Shown piece by piece: positions 1 to 7,918 of a DNA stretch of 43,943 nt. The DNA comes from Syntrophomonas sp. UBA4911 (GTDB lineage Bacteria; Bacillota; Syntrophomonadia; Syntrophomonadales; Syntrophomonadaceae). The stretch covers positions 8,775-52,717 of the forward strand of contig DHCD01000014.1 of NCBI GenBank assembly GCA_002398105.1. Reading direction: 5' to 3'. Position 1 is the stretch's first letter. The number at the start of each line of letters is the position of its first letter. The notes under the pieces are model-generated. The model made no database searches. It worked only from the letters and a program-made list of their open reading frames with translations, and was not told the origin of the DNA. A program made the translations under genes and the position numbers.

Positions 1-64
1 AATCTCCAAGGTCATAGTCTTGCTATAAAAGATGCCCTAACGAGCGCCGCGGTAGGATCGTGCG

Positions 65-2083
65 CTAATGTAGCTGATCAAATAATGATGAGAAGTTATA
101 AATAGGCGCGGAGCAAGCGCCGTTATGACACAGGTAATACACGGTTCCGCTTTCGGGAATCGGATAGCTTGCCGTAAAAGGCGCTGCCTTTTCCAATTTC
201 TCCTGATTTTCACGAGTTTTTATAAGCATCGTCAGGTTAGGCAGATATTTCTTAGCTAAATAACCCAGGAGCTCGTCGGGAATGTTCTTTTCTGAGGTCA
301 CACAAACCAGCTCGTAAGCCGGATACACCACTTGAGAGACGGCAAGCAAAGCCATGCTGTGTCCCACAGGATAATCTTGGATTGCACCGGCAAGAAAACA
401 AAGTTGACGATCGCTTACTTGATGCCACTTTGTTTCACCCGTAAGCTTTGAAAGGCGCTCAAGCACGGCCGCCGCCACCGAATTACCTGAGGGAATAGCG
501 CTGTCATAGGTTTCCTTTGGGCGGCTGATCAGCTGCTCGCTGTCTTTGGAATACAGGAAAAACCCGCCTTGCTCCTGATCCCAGAAGTGGTCGAGCATCC
601 GTTCTGAAATGCTGATCGCTTTCTGGAAATATTCGATTTCGTATGTAGTTGCATACAACTCCAGCAATGCAAAGGCGTAGAAAGCATAATCGTCAAGCTG
701 CCCGTCGTGTGCAGCTTCGCCTTCGCGCCAGCGAAGCTTTATTTCCTCGTTTCCATCTGTCAGATTATTTTGTAAAAAACAATTCGCCTCCTTGGCAGCT
801 TGTATATATTCAGGCTTCTCCAGCAGGCGCCCGGCTTTTGCCAAAGCTGCAATCATAAGAGCGTTCCAGGAGGTCAATATCTTATCGTCCTTATGCAGAT
901 GGGTACGGTTGAGCCGGTAAGCGTACAGTTGATCAGAAAGCGGCTTAATATGCGGATTTTCCTCTCTGTATTGCGGATTATTGAGCAAATTCGGTATACT
1001 CTTGCCTTCAAAATTTCCCTGCTCCGTGATGTCAAACCAATCACAGAAAAGGGCTCCATTCCGCTCGTTCAATACATGACCGACCTCCTGCCTTGTAAAT
1101 ACGTAGTACTTTCCTTCAACGCCGTCACTGTCCGCATCTTGTCCGCAATAAAAGCCGCCATTCCCATCACGCAGTTCACGCAGCACATAATCCAGGGTGC
1201 GCTGCGCCACCATGCGATAAAGGGGGTCATTTGTGATTTGGTATGCTTCCAGATAGGCAATGGCCAGCAGGGCGTTATCATAGAGCATTTTTTCAAAATG
1301 AGGCACAAGCCATCTCTCGTCGGTGGAATAACGGGAAAACCCTCCGCCGAGATGGTCGAATATGCCGCCGCGAAAGATTTGCGTAAGCGTGTGTTCTGCC
1401 ATTTCCAGCGCGATAGAATCTTTTTCCAGCAGGGAATATCGCAAAAGGAGCAGCAGGTTGTGAGGTGTCGGAAACTTCGGGGCCGTTCCAAAGCCGCCCC
1501 ACCGTGAATCATAAATGCTCTTCAGTTGCTTTACAGCCGCCAGCAGCAGAGCCTTTTCCGGCTTTGCCGGTTTGCCGGCGGCGGTTTTATCCGGTTTCAG
1601 CAGAGATGTGATCTGATCCCCCTTTAAGATGATTGTTCCACGATCAGTGTCCCACAACCGCCTGACAGCCGCCAGCAGTTCCAAAAGCCCTATTCTGCCA
1701 TAAGCGGCTGTTTTCGGCAGATAGGTTCCGGCCCAGAACGGTTTTTGATCGGGCGTCATGATGACGGTAAGAGGCCAACCCCCGGACCCGGTGAGCATCT
1801 GGCAGACCACCATGTACACCGCGTCGATGTCCGGGCGTTCCTCGCGATCTACCTTAATGCAGATATAATCACGGTTGAGCGCTTTCGCCACATCGGCGTC
1901 TTCAAACGATTCATGGGCCATAACATGACACCAGTGGCAGGTGCTGTACCCAATGCTTAAAAAAACCGGCTTATCCTCTTCTCTTGCCTGTTCAAAGGCG
2001 CCCGCCTCCCACGGGAACCAGTTTACAGGATTCGTGGCGTGCTGAAGAAGATAAGGGGATTTTTCTTTACTTAACTTGTTCAA
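65..2083 (-). CDS. yyaL: YyaL-type thioredoxin-fold / DUF255 protein
   Basis: The protein has about 672 residues. An N-terminal thioredoxin-like domain carries the redox-like motif STCHWCHVMAHESF and is followed by GSGGWPLTV. The rest is a long helical region like the (alpha/alpha)6-barrel fold of the YyaL / SPATA20 family (DUF255). The family's molecular role is not established, so none is assigned. I chose a TTG start at 2083 because GGAGG sits six bases upstream; an ATG further out at 2143 lies upstream of the likely -10 element and is rejected. The length matches full-size family members, so the gene looks intact. It follows the tRNA operon on the same strand but has its own promoter-like sequence. 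Confidence 0.88.
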   Translation of the reverse strand: MNKLSKEKSPYLLQHATNPVNWFPWEAGAFEQAREEDKPVFLSIGYSTCHWCHVMAHESFEDADVAKALNRDYICIKVDREERPDIDAVYMVVCQMLTGSGGWPLTVIMTPDQKPFWAGTYLPKTAAYGRIGLLELLAAVRRLWDTDRGTIILKGDQITSLLKPDKTAAGKPAKPEKALLLAAVKQLKSIYDSRWGGFGTAPKFPTPHNLLLLLRYSLLEKDSIALEMAEHTLTQIFRGGIFDHLGGGFSRYSTDERWLVPHFEKMLYDNALLAIAYLEAYQITNDPLYRMVAQRTLDYVLRELRDGNGGFYCGQDADSDGVEGKYYVFTRQEVGHVLNERNGALFCDWFDITEQGNFEGKSIPNLLNNPQYREENPHIKPLSDQLYAYRLNRTHLHKDDKILTSWNALMIAALAKAGRLLEKPEYIQAAKEANCFLQNNLTDGNEEIKLRWREGEAAHDGQLDDYAFYAFALLELYATTYEIEYFQKAISISERMLDHFWDQEQGGFFLYSKDSEQLISRPKETYDSAIPSGNSVAAAVLERLSKLTGETKWHQVSDRQLCFLAGAIQDYPVGHSMALLAVSQVVYPAYELVCVTSEKNIPDELLGYLAKKYLPNLTMLIKTRENQEKLEKAAPFTASYPIPESGTVYYLCHNGACSAPIYNFSSLFDQLH

Positions 2084-2111
2084 AATAATTCCTCCGGTAA
2101 CTTTTATATAT

Positions 2112-2120
2112 AGTATAGCA
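2112..2120 (-). promoter_or_regulatory. Extended -10 promoter candidate for yyaL
   Basis: On the minus strand the sequence reads TGCTATACT, an extended -10 element, about 30 bases before the TTG start of the YyaL-like gene. No good -35 at 17 bases is visible, which an extended -10 can tolerate. Confidence 0.5.
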
Positions 2121-2163
2121 CTGGATCTGCTGTTGTAATCCATATTATTCCACGATAACTGAG

Positions 2164-2195
2164 AAACGCCGCCCTGTTTGCGGACGGCGTTTTCT
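2164..2195 (-). terminator. Hairpin terminator after the tRNA operon
   Basis: AAACGCCG (2164-2171) pairs with CGGCGTTT (2185-2192), and an inner CC/GG extends the stem past one bulged A. It lies between the last tRNA and the YyaL gene, so it may end tRNA transcription. The T tract on the minus strand is short (TTT then CTC), so termination strength is uncertain. Confidence 0.5.
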
Positions 2196-2199
2196 GCTT

Positions 2200-2398
2200 A
2201 TACCCTATTGTTTGCAGAAATATTTTAATCTATACCTTTTGAGCGGTATAGATTGCACTTTTGCATAATAACGGCCAAATGATAAGCTTGGTAACAAAAT
2301 AAAAGAAGGGCGTGAATATAGTATGAGTTCGCGATTGGCAAAAACATCAAATTTTATCAGGTGGACTATCTTAGGCGTTAGAAAGATATTATAAAATT
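2200..2398. other. Gene-free spacer with two inverted repeats
   Basis: No convincing gene is present. A perfect 9-bp inverted repeat, ATCTATACC / GGTATAGAT, occupies 2228-2236 and 2245-2253. A second nested repeat has outer arms CAAATTTTAT (2348-2357) and ATAAAATTTG (2391-2400) and inner arms TATCTT (2367-2372) and AAGATA (2383-2388). The second one abuts the encoded CCA end of the Arg-CCT tRNA. It may be a processing or termination structure for the tRNA transcript, but it is AT-rich and could be chance. Confidence 0.4.
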
Positions 2399-2475
2399 TG
2401 GTGCGCCCGGAGGGATTCGAACCCCCGGCCCACGGTTTAGGAAACCGTTGCTCTATCCTACTGAGCTACGGGCGC
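2399..2475 (-). tRNA. tRNA-Arg (anticodon CCT), CCA encoded
   Basis: The minus strand folds as a cloverleaf. The acceptor GCGCCCG pairs with CGGGCGC, the anticodon loop TTCCTAA gives CCT, the T loop is TTCGAAT, and the 3' end is discriminator A plus an encoded CCA. Total length is 77 nt. It is the last gene of a four-tRNA cluster. Confidence 0.95.
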
Positions 2476-2538
2476 CTAATTAGTGAAAAAAATCGGATCA
2501 GATCCGATACGCAACAGGGAAATGCGCTTTTAATGAAA

Positions 2539-2615
<77 letters not shown>

Positions 2616-2618
2616 GTA

Positions 2619-2712
2619 TGGCGGAGAGAGAGGGATTCGAACCCTCGAAGCAGCTACAAACCGCTTACTCGCTTAGCAGGCGAGCGCCTTCAGCCTACTC
2701 GGCCATCTCTCC
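2619..2712 (-). tRNA. tRNA-Ser (anticodon GCT), CCA encoded
   Basis: A class II tRNA of 94 nt with a long variable arm. The acceptor GGAGAGA pairs with TCTCTCC sequence, the anticodon loop CTGCTAA gives GCT, and the 3' end is discriminator G followed by encoded CCA. The discriminator G matters because the serine T-box at 7.1 kb has a complementary C after TGG. Confidence 0.95.
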
Positions 2713-2725
2713 CTATAATCATTTA

Positions 2726-2815
2726 TGGCGGAGGAGGTGGGATTCGAACCCACGGAACCCGCAAAGGTTCAACGGTTTTCAAGACCGCCTCCTTCAACCG
2801 CTCGGACACCCCTCC
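2726..2815 (-). tRNA. tRNA-Ser (anticodon TGA), CCA encoded
   Basis: A class II tRNA of 90 nt. The acceptor GGAGGGG pairs with CTCCTCC (one G-T), the anticodon loop TTGAAAA gives TGA, a long variable arm follows, and the 3' end is discriminator G plus encoded CCA. It is first in the tRNA operon, about 35 bases below the promoter. Confidence 0.95.
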
Positions 2816-2848
2816 ATGTGAAGGATGCATCTCGTCAATGCAAATGAC

Positions 2849-2877
2849 AGTATAGCACAGGCTCAAGGCAATGTCAA
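2849..2877 (-). promoter_or_regulatory. Strong sigma-A promoter of the tRNA operon
   Basis: On the minus strand TTGACA (2872-2877) is separated by exactly 17 bases from TATACT (2849-2854). It lies between serS and the first tRNA-Ser, so the tRNAs can be made independently of the T-box-controlled serine operon. Confidence 0.85.
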
Positions 2878-2896
2878 TATGGAGTGGACCGACGGT

Positions 2897-4174
2897 TTAC
2901 TGCCTTTTTATCACTTCTAATCCGCCCATATAAGGTCTTAATACCTCCGGAACGACAACGGAACCATCCCGTTGCTGGTAGTTTTCCAGTATGGCGGCTA
3001 CCGTTCGGCCAATTGCTACCCCGGAGCCATTCAGGGTGTGGACGTACTGTATTTTTTCCTTGGGGGCGGGGCGATAGCGGATGTTGGCCCGCCGTGCCTG
3101 AAAGTCCTCGCAATTGGAGCAGGAAGATATTTCTCTGTAGTCATTGTAGCCCGGCATCCAGACTTCCAAATCATATGTCTTGGCGGCTGAGAATCCCAGG
3201 TCCCCGGTGGAAAGCAGCACCACCCGATAGGGCAGCCCCAACAGCTGCAGCACCTTCTCCGCATTGGCAGTCAGTTTTTCCAGTTCATTATAGGAGGTCT
3301 CCGGAGCCACTATTTTGACCAATTCCACTTTGTTAAACTGGTGCTGGCGAATTATTCCCCGGGTATCACGTCCGTGGGATCCGGCTTCGGCACGGAAACA
3401 GGGAGTATAGGCGGTTACGTATTTAGGCAGGTCTTTGGCCTCCAGGATCTCCTCCCGGTAAAGGTTGGTCAAAGGTACCTCCGCCGTGGGGATAAGATAC
3501 ATTTCCCGTCCCTGGACCTTGAACATATCTTCGGCAAATTTGGGGAGCTGCCCCGTTCCCAGCATGCAATCGGCACTAACCATAAAGGGCGGCAGTATTT
3601 CCCGGTAACCGTGTTCACGGGTATGAATATCCAGATAGAAGTTAATAACTGCTCTTTCCAGACGAGCCCCCATACCCTTGTAGACGGTGAACCTTGCTCC
3701 CGATAGTTTGGCTGCCCTTTCGAAATCCAGTATATCCAGATTAGGGCCGATATCCCAGTGCGCCAGGGGTTCAAAGTCAAATTGACGGGGTTCCCCCCAG
3801 CGCCGCATTTCCACATTAGCGCTGTCATCCGGCCCTACCGGTACCGACTCATGAGGCAGATTAGGGATGTTGAGCAGTATTTTCTCTATTCCTTCTTCTA
3901 TCCCTTTCAAATCTTCATCCCATTTTTTGATATCCTGCCCGGCCAGACGCACCTTCTCCATAAGCTCGGAAGGATCCTGCCCCTCTTTTTTCATCTTCCC
4001 CACCTGCTGGGAGGAAGTATTGCGGAATTTTTTAAGTTCTTCAACTTTCCCCAGCACCTCCCGGCGCTTTTCATCCAGCAGCAAAAATTGGTCGAGAGCG
4101 CCGGAAAGGTTGCGTTTCTGCAGTTGCTGTTCCACTGCCTGAGGGTTGGCTCTAATCTTGCGGGCATCCAACAT
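2897..4174 (-). CDS. serS: Seryl-tRNA synthetase
   Basis: The 425-residue class II synthetase charges tRNA-Ser and also tRNA-Sec. The N-terminal part (about 1-110) is a lysine- and glutamate-rich helical region matching the tRNA-binding coiled coil. The catalytic core shows class II motif 2 (TPCFRAEAGSHGRDTRGIIRQHQF) and motif 3 (NGSGVAIGRTVAAILE). Length is normal for the family. The ATG start has AAGGTG upstream. The gene lies 56 bases after serA and is probably the last gene of the T-box-controlled transcript. Serine supply, charging and the two tRNA-Ser genes thus sit side by side. The same enzyme would feed SelA on the other arm. Confidence 0.97.
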   Translation of the reverse strand: MLDARKIRANPQAVEQQLQKRNLSGALDQFLLLDEKRREVLGKVEELKKFRNTSSQQVGKMKKEGQDPSELMEKVRLAGQDIKKWDEDLKGIEEGIEKILLNIPNLPHESVPVGPDDSANVEMRRWGEPRQFDFEPLAHWDIGPNLDILDFERAAKLSGARFTVYKGMGARLERAVINFYLDIHTREHGYREILPPFMVSADCMLGTGQLPKFAEDMFKVQGREMYLIPTAEVPLTNLYREEILEAKDLPKYVTAYTPCFRAEAGSHGRDTRGIIRQHQFNKVELVKIVAPETSYNELEKLTANAEKVLQLLGLPYRVVLLSTGDLGFSAAKTYDLEVWMPGYNDYREISSCSNCEDFQARRANIRYRPAPKEKIQYVHTLNGSGVAIGRTVAAILENYQQRDGSVVVPEVLRPYMGGLEVIKRQ

Positions 4175-4230
4175 ACTAACACCTTCTTTATTGTCAGTTT
4201 AATAAACCACAGATGGGTATGGTTCCCCAG

Positions 4231-5823
4231 CTAGAATTCCAGCAGCCGGGGACGTCCCATTATTCCATCCAGACCCTTAAGCTTCTCCAGGATAGAGTCT
4301 TCTACCTTATTGTCTACGTTAATCAACATGATGGCAGTTTCGCCGCGGGTCTTGCGAGCTACTTTCATGGAGGCGATGTTCACTCCTTCATCACCCAGCG
4401 CAGTGGCAAAAGGCCCTATAACCCGAGGGCGGTCCCGGTTCTCGACCATGATTACAAATCCCTCTAATCCAGTTTCGGTTTCGTAACCGTTGATTTCCAC
4501 CAGCAGCGGATCCCGAGCCCGGGAAACCGTCCCGGCAATATCCAGGTGGTGGCTGTGATTGTAAATCTTAGCCGTAACTACATTTTTGTAGCGTTTGGCG
4601 CTCTGCCCCTCTTTTTTCTCATAGACCTGTACGCCCCGATCTTCGGCTACCAGTCTGGCATTTACATAGTTTACTTTTTCGTCCATAATCGGTTTAAAGA
4701 GACCTTTTAAAAAGCTCACGGTCAAAATTTCGGTTTCGTTCATACTGATAGGCCCACTGTAAGTCAACTCTACCCGGCTGACCGGAGATTTCTCCAACTG
4801 ATAATAAAAACTGCCCATTTTCTCGGCCAGGAGAATATACGGCCTGAGATAGTCCAGTTCCTCGCTCAGCATGGTGGGCAGGTTGACCATGTTAGGCACT
4901 ATGTCGCCCCGCAGAGCTTTGATGACCTGCTCGGCAATGTTTTCCCCCACCCGTTTTTGGGCCTCATAAGTATCGGCTCCCAGATGCGGGGTGCACACCA
5001 CGTTATTAAATGTGAACAGGGGGTTATTGGTGGCTGGTTCCTTTTCGAAAACGTCCAGCCCGGCACTGCCGATTTTTCCCTGCTCCAGACCTTGCAAAAG
5101 CGCACCTTCGTCTATGATCCCGCCCCGGGCGCAGTTTACCATCCGTACTCCATCTTTGGCCAAAGCCAGCATTTTTTCGTTTATCATGTGCATAGTCTCT
5201 TCATTGCGGGGGGTATGGACCGTGATAAAATCAGCTTCCTGCATCAGTTCTTCCAAGGTATTTTTCTTTTCCGCGCCAAAGCGTTCAAAGCGCTCGTCGG
5301 TGATATAAGGGTCATAAGCGATTACTTTCATGTTAAAGGCTTTCAGCCGGGTGGCGACCATGGACCCGATGCGGCCCAGACCTACGATACCCACGGTTTT
5401 GCCGTAAAGCTCCACTCCCCTAAAAGGCTTGCGGTCCCAGGTGCCGCCCTTGACAAAGCTGTTGGCCCAGGCGGTATTGCGAGCCGAGGAGAGCAGGAGA
5501 CTGATGGTCTGCTCGGCGGCGGAAATAGTATTGCTGTCGGGGGTATTGGCTACTATAACCCCGTAGCGGGTGCATACCTCTACATCTATGTTATCCACCC
5601 CGTTACCGGCCCGGCCTACCACTTTGAGTCGGCTGGCCCGGCTTATCAGTTCTTCGTTAACTTTAGTTACACTCCTGACAATCAGGGCATCGTACTGGTC
5701 AATTATTTGCAGCAGTTCCTCCCGGGAAATGCCGTCACGGTAATCTACTTCAAGCTCTGTTTTTAAGAGCTTCACTCCTTCTTCGGCTATCCTTTCCGTA
5801 ACAATAACCCGCTTCTTCTCCAT
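4231..5823 (-). CDS. serA: D-3-phosphoglycerate dehydrogenase (long form with ACT domain)
   Basis: The enzyme oxidises 3-phosphoglycerate to 3-phosphohydroxypyruvate with NAD, the first step of serine synthesis. At 530 residues it is the long form. The D-isomer dehydrogenase fold is shown by GKTVGIVGLGRIGSMVA (nucleotide binding) and the signature NCARGGIIDEGAL. An intervening domain follows, then a C-terminal ACT domain (about 455-530, VIGPFATALGDEGVNI), which in this family usually mediates serine feedback. The ATG start follows GAAAGGGG. It lies 16 bases after the aminotransferase gene and upstream of serS, so it belongs to the T-box operon. Confidence 0.97.
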   Translation of the reverse strand: MEKKRVIVTERIAEEGVKLLKTELEVDYRDGISREELLQIIDQYDALIVRSVTKVNEELISRASRLKVVGRAGNGVDNIDVEVCTRYGVIVANTPDSNTISAAEQTISLLLSSARNTAWANSFVKGGTWDRKPFRGVELYGKTVGIVGLGRIGSMVATRLKAFNMKVIAYDPYITDERFERFGAEKKNTLEELMQEADFITVHTPRNEETMHMINEKMLALAKDGVRMVNCARGGIIDEGALLQGLEQGKIGSAGLDVFEKEPATNNPLFTFNNVVCTPHLGADTYEAQKRVGENIAEQVIKALRGDIVPNMVNLPTMLSEELDYLRPYILLAEKMGSFYYQLEKSPVSRVELTYSGPISMNETEILTVSFLKGLFKPIMDEKVNYVNARLVAEDRGVQVYEKKEGQSAKRYKNVVTAKIYNHSHHLDIAGTVSRARDPLLVEINGYETETGLEGFVIMVENRDRPRVIGPFATALGDEGVNIASMKVARKTRGETAIMLINVDNKVEDSILEKLKGLDGIMGRPRLLEF

Positions 5824-5839
5824 CTCTATACCCCTTTCA

Positions 5840-7003
5840 TCAATTGTTGTGTATTTTAAGTAATATTTCCTGAGCTTTTTTAGCCCCTACGCCAGGTTCC
5901 ATGGGGTATCCCAATTTGATCAAGGTAATTTCCAGGGCAGCCAGGACGGATAGTAAATCCAGCTCCCGCACATAACCCAGATGTCCGATGCGGAAGATGA
6001 CATCATCCAGCCGCTGCTGGCCTCCGGCCATAACGATGTTGAATTCTTCCTGCATGGCCCGGCGTATTCGGTTGGCCCCCATCCCCGCGGGAGCAATAAC
6101 CGAGGTTAAAGCTGGAGAGGCGTTGGCATCTGCTGCCAGCAGATCAAGACCCATGGCTTTGACCGCCTCTCTCACCAGCCGGCGATAACCAAGGTGGCGT
6201 TGCAGTATATTCTCCAGGCCTTCTTCCAGCATCATCTGCAGGGCTTCCCGCAATCCATAATAGAGAGATATCGGCGGAGTAAAAGGATTTTGCCCTTTGT
6301 CCAGATAATTGAGTCCGGCGCGAATATCCCAATAGTATCTGTGGTTGCAGTTCTGGTCATAAACCGCCAAGGCCCGGTCATTGAATGCCATAAAGCTTAA
6401 TCCCGGAGGAATCATAAAGGCTTTTTGAGAACCGCTCACCACCACGTCCAGGTTCCATTCATCCATATCTAAATCGGCTGCTGCCAGCCCGCTGACCGCA
6501 TCAACTATGAACAGAGCCGGGTGCTCTCCCACTGCTTGGCGAAGGCTTTTAATATCATTGCAAACTCCGGTGGAGGTCTCATTATGGGTAACAAGTATAG
6601 CTTTTATTTCATGGTTAACATCCCTGGTTATTTTATCTCTGATTATCTGCGGATCAGCCGCCTGCCCCCAGGGAAAATCTATTTTATCTACCACCGCCCC
6701 GAATTCAGCGGCTATCCGGGCAAAGCGGTCTCCAAAGACACCTATGGATATGGCTAAAACCCGGTCTCCCGGAGATATAAAGTTTACCACCGCCGCTTCC
6801 AGCCCTCCGGTGCCGGATGCCGGGTAAATCAATACATTGTGGCTGGTACGATAAACTTTCTTAACCCCTTCGGTCACTTCACCCAGAATCTCTTTGAACT
6901 CAGGTCCACGATGATTAATGACCGGTTTACTCATGGCCCGTACTATCCTTTCTGGTACGGGGGTAGGACCGGGAAGCAGCAAAAACTGTTCTCCCACAAT
7001 CAT
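5840..7003 (-). CDS. Class V aminotransferase (serine-glyoxylate/alanine-glyoxylate type), likely phosphoserine aminotransferase
   Basis: A 387-residue PLP enzyme of the AGAT-like class V family. It has the N-terminal LLLPGPTPVPERI motif, GTGGLEAAVVNF, an aspartate in IVDAVSGLAAADLDMD, and the probable PLP lysine K194 in VSGSQKAFMIPPG. Family members act on serine, alanine or glyoxylate. Being directly before serA, with no serC in the window, it probably transaminates 3-phosphohydroxypyruvate, but this is inferred from context. Start choice is ambiguous: ATG at 7003 has AAGGAGG 12 bases away, while GTG at 6997 has AAGGAG six bases away. It is the first gene behind the T-box. Confidence 0.88.
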   Translation of the reverse strand: MIVGEQFLLLPGPTPVPERIVRAMSKPVINHRGPEFKEILGEVTEGVKKVYRTSHNVLIYPASGTGGLEAAVVNFISPGDRVLAISIGVFGDRFARIAAEFGAVVDKIDFPWGQAADPQIIRDKITRDVNHEIKAILVTHNETSTGVCNDIKSLRQAVGEHPALFIVDAVSGLAAADLDMDEWNLDVVVSGSQKAFMIPPGLSFMAFNDRALAVYDQNCNHRYYWDIRAGLNYLDKGQNPFTPPISLYYGLREALQMMLEEGLENILQRHLGYRRLVREAVKAMGLDLLAADANASPALTSVIAPAGMGANRIRRAMQEEFNIVMAGGQQRLDDVIFRIGHLGYVRELDLLSVLAALEITLIKLGYPMEPGVGAKKAQEILLKIHNN

Positions 7004-7050
7004 CTCCTTAGAAAACCTCCTTAAGTTATTGAAACTAATATAAAAAATAT

Positions 7051-7082
7051 AAAAAACCCCTCGTCCGGTCAGGGACGAGAGG
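7051..7082 (-). terminator. T-box intrinsic terminator
   Basis: CCTCTCGTCC pairs with GGACGAGGGG (10 bp, one G-T) around a six-base loop and is followed by TTTTTT (7051-7056). Its 5' arm lies just after the T-box sequence, as required for mutually exclusive antiterminator folding. Confidence 0.93.
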
Positions 7083-7287
7083 TTATTCCCGCGTTGCCAC
7101 CCTAGTTGGTGCGTAGCACACCCGCTTGGAGGTTATATCGGTACCACCGGTACTGCTTTCACAGTCTGCATCCAAGGTGGATTCAAAATCCGGCTGCTCT
7201 GGTTCACACCGCCCACCAGTTCTCTTGGCCAGCTCTGGAATTTTTACTAATCCCTTTCATCGCGCTTAAATGTCCACTTGAAGATTG
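7051..7287 (-). ncRNA. T-box riboswitch, probably serine-specific (specifier TCC)
   Basis: The leader reads on the minus strand. It has a Stem I region with a conserved AGTA bulge near 7245, a specifier loop GAATCCACC with TCC at 7179-7181, the T-box GGGTGGCAACGCGG (about 7088-7102), and a terminator at 7051-7082. The base after TGG is C, complementary to discriminator G73 of both tRNA-Ser genes in this window. Uncharged tRNA-Ser should stabilise the antiterminator and let transcription enter the aminotransferase-serA-serS unit. The specifier assignment is inferred from spacing and context; the T-box itself is unmistakable. Confidence 0.93.
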
Positions 7288-7293
7288 GCTCTC

Positions 7294-7322
7294 ATTATAT
7301 TACACAATTTGCGCTTTGGCAA
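7294..7322 (-). promoter_or_regulatory. Sigma-A promoter of the serine T-box operon
   Basis: On the minus strand TTGCCA (7317-7322) and TATAAT (7294-7299) are separated by 17 bases. Transcription would start near 7287, giving a leader of about 280 nt before the aminotransferase. Confidence 0.85.
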
Positions 7323-7335
7323 GAAATTATACAAT

Positions 7336-7358
7336 ATCCCTGTTCTTATAACAGGGAT
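7336..7358 (-). terminator. Hairpin overlapping the pdxT stop codon
   Basis: ATCCCTGTT and AACAGGGAT form a perfect 9-bp stem with a five-base loop. The pdxT stop codon (7346-7348) lies in the loop. No run of T follows on the minus strand, so it may be a weak terminator or a 3' end stabiliser. Confidence 0.5.
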
Positions 7359-7918
7359 AAAAAATAGCGATGTATTTCCCCGCCTTCGGTCAGCTCGGGG
7401 TGAAAAGCCGTACTCAAAAGTTTATCGCCTTGTTGTACGGCCACAATTTTATCTTCATAGGTAGCTAATACCCGGGCTTCGCCCCAGGTTTTTTCCACGT
7501 AAGGGGCGCGTATAAATATACCCCTGGTTGTGCCAATGCCTGCAATCTCCAGGTCGGCCTCAAAGCTTTCAATCTGTCGGCCGAAGGCATTTCTTTTTAC
7601 CCTTATGTCCATAAGCCCCAGTCTGAATTGATCCGAGTCCGCCACTTCCCGGGCCAGTAGAATCATACCGGCACAAGTTCCCCAGATAGGCATGCCGGCG
7701 GCAAATCGGTCTTGTATGGCTTTATCCAGTCCATATTGCCGCATTAGTTTGCCAATGGCAGTACTTTCTCCTCCGGGTATAACCAACCCGTCTACTTCGG
7801 CCAGTTGAGTCGGGGTTCTTATTTCCATGCTTTGGGCTCCGCAGCGGTTAAAAGCCTGTTCATGCTCAATAAAAGCACCCTGCAAAGCTAGGATGCCAAC
7901 CCTTTTCTTACCAGCCAC
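7346..7918 (-). CDS. pdxT: Pyridoxal 5'-phosphate synthase glutaminase subunit
   Basis: PdxT releases ammonia from glutamine and channels it to PdxS for PLP synthesis. The 190-residue protein begins with RVGILALQGAFIEHEQ. It carries the oxyanion-side GGESTAIGKL, the nucleophile cysteine in WGTCAGMILLA, and the C-terminal His/Glu dyad in AFHPELTE. The start is a GTG at 7918, ten bases after GGAGAGG, inside the last codons of pdxS. The genes overlap by 11 bases, which suggests translational coupling. Any longer upstream reading in this frame lies inside pdxS and is an artefact. Confidence 0.95.
   Translation of the reverse strand: MAGKKRVGILALQGAFIEHEQAFNRCGAQSMEIRTPTQLAEVDGLVIPGGESTAIGKLMRQYGLDKAIQDRFAAGMPIWGTCAGMILLAREVADSDQFRLGLMDIRVKRNAFGRQIESFEADLEIAGIGTTRGIFIRAPYVEKTWGEARVLATYEDKIVAVQQGDKLLSTAFHPELTEGGEIHRYFLSLL

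Noticed and set aside
800..1507. Long plus-strand open frame opposite the YyaL-like gene
   Set aside because: It is antisense to a clear conserved protein, with no ribosome site and no family resemblance.
2322..2393. A 23-codon basic ORF (plus strand) before the tRNA cluster
   Set aside because: It has a weak ribosome site, overlaps an inverted repeat and lies antisense to the tRNA transcript; there is no support for coding.
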